From: Candidatus Bipolaricaulota bacterium
GTDB lineage: Bacteria; Bipolaricaulota; Bipolaricaulia; Bipolaricaulales; Bipolaricaulaceae
Length of the DNA stretch: 7,756 nucleotides
NCBI GenBank assembly: GCA_014360945.1
Contig: JACIWM010000026.1
Span: 1-7,756 of the forward strand
Reading direction: 5' to 3'
Of this stretch, positions 4,770 through 7,756 are shown one piece after another. The position numbers and the translations under genes are program-made. Each line of letters begins with the position of its first letter. The stretch's first letter is position 1. The notes beneath the pieces are model-generated. The model had not been told where the DNA came from and ran no database searches. It saw nothing but the letters and a program-made list of their open reading frames with translations.

Positions 4770-6026
4770 TTACGCCCAGCCCCGAAGTTTCACGGCCTCC
4801 GCCACCCGCTTAACGGCCACAAGATACGCGCCCAGGCGGTTATGAACCTTGTGCTCTTGGGCCATCTTGTGCACAGCGTGGAAGGCCGCGGTCATTTTTT
4901 GGTCGAGCTTTTGGTAGACCTCCTCCGCTGTCCAGTAGTACATCATGGCGTTCTGCACCTGCTCGAAGTACGAAACGGTGACCCCGCCGGCGTTGCAGAG
5001 GAAGTCGGGAATCACGTAGACGCCGTTTTTGAAGAGGACCTCGTCGGCCTCAGGCGTGGTGGGACCGTTGGCTAGCTCCGCCACGATCTTGGCCTTGATC
5101 CGGCCCGCGTTCTCCCCGGTGATCTGGTTCTCCAACGCCGCGGGAATAAGGATGTCCACGGGGAGCTCCAAAAGCTCGGCGTTGGTGATGGCTTTCGCCC
5201 CGGGGAAGCCCACCACCGTCCCCGTTTTCTCTTTGTGGGCGATAACCTCCTTAGCGGAAAGCCCTTCAGGATTATAGATCCCACCCTTGGAGTCGGAGAC
5301 GGCCACCACTTTCAGGCCCAAAAGCTCCTCGCCCAAAAGGTGCGCGAATTGCCCGGCATTGCCGTAGCCCTGGATGGCGCAGGTCGCGCCCTTCGGGTCG
5401 ATCCCGAGGACTTTGCAGGCCTCGCGGATGCAGTACATGCCGCCGCGGGCCGTGGCGTCGCCTCGTCCGGCCGAGCCCCCAAGGGGAAGGGGTTTCCCCG
5501 TGATCACGCCCGGAGCGCTTCGGCCCACAATCTTCTCGTACTCGTCCATCATCCACGCCATGATCTGGGGGTTGGTGTACACATCGGGCGCGGGGACGTC
5601 GATATCCGGGCCGATGTAGTGACCAATGGCCCGGATATACCCACGGGAAAGCCTCTCTAGTTCCCACTCGGAGAGCTCCTTGGGGTTACAGACCACTCCG
5701 CCTTTTCCGCCGCCCAAGGGAAGGTCCATCACCGCCGTCTTCCACGTCATCCACGCGGCCAAGGCCCGCACGGTGTCGAAGGTCTCCTCGGGGTGGAAAC
5801 GGATTCCCCCTTTGCAGGGGCCGCGGGCCCAGTTGTACTGAACCCGGAAACCCTCGAACACCCGGACCGAACCGTCGTCCATGCGCACAGGGATGCGCAC
5901 GTGGAACTCCCGCATGGGCCAACGCAGAAGCTCGTGCATTCCTCGGTCCAGGCCCAGGATCTTCGCCGCCTCATCCAGCTGCCGCTGAGCGATCTCGAAC
6001 GGGTTGAGCGTCACCTGCACCGCCAT
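4770..6026 (-). CDS. gdhA: Glutamate dehydrogenase 2
   Basis: A 418-residue paralogue of the enzyme at 1760-3061, with the same reaction. The catalytic set is intact: K72 in CKGGIR, K96 in MTWKTAV, K108 in GGGKGG, D148 in PAPDV and S352 in VSYFEQ, with the same spacing as in GDH1 up to the aspartate. The dinucleotide motif is GYGNAG (220-225). The second-strand end reads VSDSKGG (D245, K247), as in archaeal GDHs that accept NADP, so a cofactor difference from GDH1 is possible but inferred. ATG 6026 has AAGGAGG seven bases upstream, so the start is firm. It follows the Fe-S flavoprotein gene by 67 bases and ends in an intrinsic terminator. The two paralogues might form a mixed hexamer, as known for Thermus GdhA/GdhB; this is untested here. 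Confidence 0.96.
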   Translation of the reverse strand: MAVQVTLNPFEIAQRQLDEAAKILGLDRGMHELLRWPMREFHVRIPVRMDDGSVRVFEGFRVQYNWARGPCKGGIRFHPEETFDTVRALAAWMTWKTAVMDLPLGGGKGGVVCNPKELSEWELERLSRGYIRAIGHYIGPDIDVPAPDVYTNPQIMAWMMDEYEKIVGRSAPGVITGKPLPLGGSAGRGDATARGGMYCIREACKVLGIDPKGATCAIQGYGNAGQFAHLLGEELLGLKVVAVSDSKGGIYNPEGLSAKEVIAHKEKTGTVVGFPGAKAITNAELLELPVDILIPAALENQITGENAGRIKAKIVAELANGPTTPEADEVLFKNGVYVIPDFLCNAGGVTVSYFEQVQNAMMYYWTAEEVYQKLDQKMTAAFHAVHKMAQEHKVHNRLGAYLVAVKRVAEAVKLRGWA

Positions 6027-6033
6027 TCGAATA

Positions 6034-6040
6034 CCTCCTT
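6034..6040 (-). promoter_or_regulatory. Shine-Dalgarno site of gdh2
   Basis: AAGGAGG on the minus strand is seven bases before ATG 6026, near-optimal. It lies three bases from the inner arm of the inverted repeat at 6044-6081, so structure or a bound protein there could affect initiation. Confidence 0.85.
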
Positions 6041-6043
6041 TTT

Positions 6044-6081
6044 ACAGATTTCTCGACAGAAATGTTAGGCAAGAAATCTGT
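6044..6081. promoter_or_regulatory. Perfect 10-bp inverted repeat upstream of gdh2
   Basis: ACAGATTTCT (6044-6053) and AGAAATCTGT (6072-6081) are perfect reverse complements separated by 18 bases. A third half-site, AGAAAT (6058-6063), forms a tighter palindrome with the left arm: ATTTCT-CGAC-AGAAAT (6048-6063). On the minus strand the element is followed by AAAAAGG and not by T residues, so it is not a terminator. It covers the candidate -10 box of gdh2, which suits a repressor site. A leader hairpin controlling ribosome access is the alternative. Confidence 0.55.
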
Positions 6082-6091
6082 CATTTGCCAG
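6062..6091 (-). promoter_or_regulatory. Candidate gdh2 promoter
   Basis: On the minus strand CTGGCA (6091-6086) and TAACAT (6067-6062) are separated by 18 bases; each matches four of six sigma-70 consensus positions. Transcription would start near 6055, within the inverted repeat. This is a weak prediction; gdh2 could also be transcribed from the upstream gene, since no terminator is seen between them. Confidence 0.3.
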
Positions 6092-6093
6092 GT

Positions 6094-7756
6094 TCAGCGG
6101 AGCGGCTTTATGCCGCGGCGACGCAGGATCTCCTCGGCCAAGCGGGAGGCCTCGGAGATGTAGAGCTTTGCGTCCTCCTTAGGATCCGCATTCATTGGGT
6201 TTTCGATTCTAAGCGGAACCCGCAGGGAGTGAGCTAGGGCCTCCACAATTTCCGTGTTTCCTCGTCCCCCGGCCGGTAGCACGGCCTTGGACACCATAAC
6301 GCGCGTCCCCTCGCTTCTTCGGAATGTCCCGCCTTCTTCCAAGGGAAGGCCGTAAGGGAGAAGAGCGTGGACGTAAGGGCTCACGCGGTTCGGCCAGGGA
6401 CTCAGGGCCAGAACGAAGCGGGCTTTGCTCAAAACACCCCGCCACGCCGAGGGAAGATCGGTTCCCACAAGAACCAAAGCTTCCAGGTCCTTAGGGATCT
6501 CCTGAGAAAAGCCTTGGAGAAGCGAAACATTGAGGCTTCCTTGCGGGGTGAAGATACGCAGGTTCGGGTTCAGCTCTAGGAACTCCTTGATGAGCGCCCG
6601 GAGGCTATCCTCTGCCCAACGGGCCTCGAAGACAAACACCGGATTCTTTGCTTTTTTGACTCGCGCTTTCGCCTCTTCCATGGCCCGCTTTCTTCCATCC
6701 AAAGAGACAACCTCCACCGCGTGTCCTTCCTTCAGAAGTTGGCGGAGATGGAGGGCAAGCATGAACCCCTCGAAACGAGAAAGTGTCTCTGGCCGCAGGA
6801 TGAGGTCCGCAGTTCGTAGCGCCTCAGGCCCGGTTAAATTCTGTGCCGACCCAATCCCGAAACTCTGGCCGGCGATCCGGATCTCGCCCGAAAGTTCCCG
6901 GGCCAATCCTTGCCAAAGGGCAAGCTCCTCCTCGGAGAGCCCGGGATCCAGGAGGAAGTAAAGGCCCTGCTCCGGAAGCTTTCGGGCCAAAAATTCGCTT
7001 ACGTCTTCCCACGAGGAGGCAACGAGACGTCCACCACGGCGGATGAAGGGACGGGTCACCCGGGCCCGTTCAAATAGGGCCTGCCAGCCGTAGCGTCCCT
7101 TAGCGCAAAGGACCCGGCCATCTGCCGCCCGCACCCGGAGAAACCGGCCATCCAAGGTCTCCACAACTATAGGGCAAGCAAAACTGCAAAGGGTGCAAAC
7201 CGTTTCCGTCTCCTTGACCCGTACTGGAACGAACTTCTCCAGGGCCAGGCGGTCAAACAGGGCCCCAGTAGGACAGGTCTCCACACAGGCCCCACAGGAA
7301 ACGCAGTCCGAGTCTTGCCAAGCCCGGTTGAAGGGCGCTTGGATCTCCGTGACGAACCCGCGCCGCACAAAATCGATGGCATGAATTCCGCAGATCTCGT
7401 CACAGACCCGCACACATCGGCCGCACAGGATGCATTTTCCGGGGTCCTGCACAATGAACGGGTGTCGCCGGTCCGGAAGGGCCTTTCTCATCTCGCCCTT
7501 GTAGCGATCCTGGCGGGCTTGGGCCTGGCCCGCATATTCGCGGAGAAGACAGGTAAAAACGGCGCTGCAGCCGCACTCCAAACACCGGCGAGCCTCGGCC
7601 TCCGCCTGGGCCTTGGTGAACGTCGCCTCGTAGGGCTTGAAGCTCTTAACGCGTTCTTCCGGAGGGAGGACCCGAGGATGAACGCGTTTGGCCTCAGAAA
7701 CCTCGCCCAGGTCCTTGCGGGTGACCTCGGGCTTTTTGTGCGCGTAGGCCTCCGGG
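6094..7756 (-). CDS. GltD/NuoG-type Fe-S oxidoreductase, 3' part (5' cut)
   Basis: The frame is open to the window edge, so the N-terminus is missing; 553 residues are visible (numbered here from the first complete codon at 7755). Residues 1-75 resemble the C-terminal tail of GltD-like FAD/NAD(P) oxidoreductases, ending in EARRCLECGC (C58, C61, C63, then C68). A ferredoxin domain follows with two 4Fe-4S motifs: C108, C111, C114, C118 and C151, C154, C157, C161. Next is the NuoG/formate-dehydrogenase type cluster C187, C190, C194, C217 with CAKGRYGW. The remaining about 320 residues look like a shortened molybdopterin-oxidoreductase domain (SSWEDV, later LLPYGLPLEEGGTFRRSEG), too short for a full one and with no clear catalytic Cys or Sec, so probably structural as in NuoG. 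It should move electrons between NAD(P)H, flavin and ferredoxin or a partner such as formate dehydrogenase or hydrogenase. The partner is not in the window. Confidence 0.85.
   Translation of the reverse strand, partial: PEAYAHKKPEVTRKDLGEVSEAKRVHPRVLPPEERVKSFKPYEATFTKAQAEAEARRCLECGCSAVFTCLLREYAGQAQARQDRYKGEMRKALPDRRHPFIVQDPGKCILCGRCVRVCDEICGIHAIDFVRRGFVTEIQAPFNRAWQDSDCVSCGACVETCPTGALFDRLALEKFVPVRVKETETVCTLCSFACPIVVETLDGRFLRVRAADGRVLCAKGRYGWQALFERARVTRPFIRRGGRLVASSWEDVSEFLARKLPEQGLYFLLDPGLSEEELALWQGLARELSGEIRIAGQSFGIGSAQNLTGPEALRTADLILRPETLSRFEGFMLALHLRQLLKEGHAVEVVSLDGRKRAMEEAKARVKKAKNPVFVFEARWAEDSLRALIKEFLELNPNLRIFTPQGSLNVSLLQGFSQEIPKDLEALVLVGTDLPSAWRGVLSKARFVLALSPWPNRVSPYVHALLPYGLPLEEGGTFRRSEGTRVMVSKAVLPAGGRGNTEIVEALAHSLRVPLRIENPMNADPKEDAKLYISEASRLAEEILRRRGIKPLR

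Noticed and set aside
6044..6081. Inverted repeat as an intrinsic terminator of the Fe-S oxidoreductase gene
   Set aside because: On the minus strand the stem is followed by AAAAAGGAGG rather than a T-run, the stem is AT-rich and the loop is 18 bases.
1..7756. CRISPR array, insertion sequence or prophage genes
   Set aside because: No regularly spaced repeats, transposase motifs or phage genes are seen; the region reads as ordinary chromosomal metabolic genes.

Overview
This window is a compact bacterial chromosomal segment. Evidence for Bacteria is a class II tRNA-Ser with an encoded CCA end, Shine-Dalgarno sites of the AGGAGG type and an intrinsic terminator. By eye the base composition is GC-rich, intergenic gaps are short and neighbouring genes often overlap. 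The gene content (two archaeal/thermophile-style glutamate dehydrogenases, a modular GltD/NuoG-type Fe-S flavoprotein, Crp/Fnr-type regulators) would suit a thermophilic and probably anaerobic or microaerophilic bacterium from a deep or poorly sampled lineage. I cannot name the taxon from this sequence.

Layout. Bases 37-125 are tRNA-Ser(UGA). A nitroreductase-family gene on the minus strand (127-642) ends one base from the tRNA. It is divergent from a HAD-superfamily hydrolase on the plus strand (679-1284), and candidate -10 boxes for the two genes overlap. The HAD gene converges on, and overlaps by 46 bases, a small pol-beta-type nucleotidyltransferase (1239-1763, minus). That gene is the second member of an operon headed by glutamate dehydrogenase 1 (1760-3061, minus), joined by a 4-base GTGA stop/start overlap. 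A 257-base intergenic region full of symmetric motifs separates gdh1 from a divergent, atypical Crp/Fnr-like regulator (3319-3948, plus). This regulator converges, with a 20-base overlap, on a second and more typical Crp/Fnr-family regulator (3929-4675, minus). Next come a clear intrinsic terminator (4725-4750) and glutamate dehydrogenase 2 (4770-6026, minus), with a perfect 10-bp inverted repeat in its upstream region. The window ends in the 3' part of a large minus-strand gene (6094-7756, cut by the window edge). Its visible part carries the tail of a GltD-like flavoprotein, two 4Fe-4S ferredoxin clusters and a short NuoG/molybdopterin-oxidoreductase-like domain.

How the genes may work together. 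The core is a glutamate/redox locus. Two GDH paralogues, both with a full catalytic set, link 2-oxoglutarate and ammonia to glutamate and NAD(P)H. Two regulators sit between them. Upstream of gdh2 is an NAD(P)H/ferredoxin-type electron-transfer protein. A minimal nucleotidyltransferase is translationally coupled to gdh1. The most interesting untested idea is that this nucleotidyltransferase and the two regulators form a dedicated control system for glutamate metabolism. The sequence supports the arrangement but does not prove the function.
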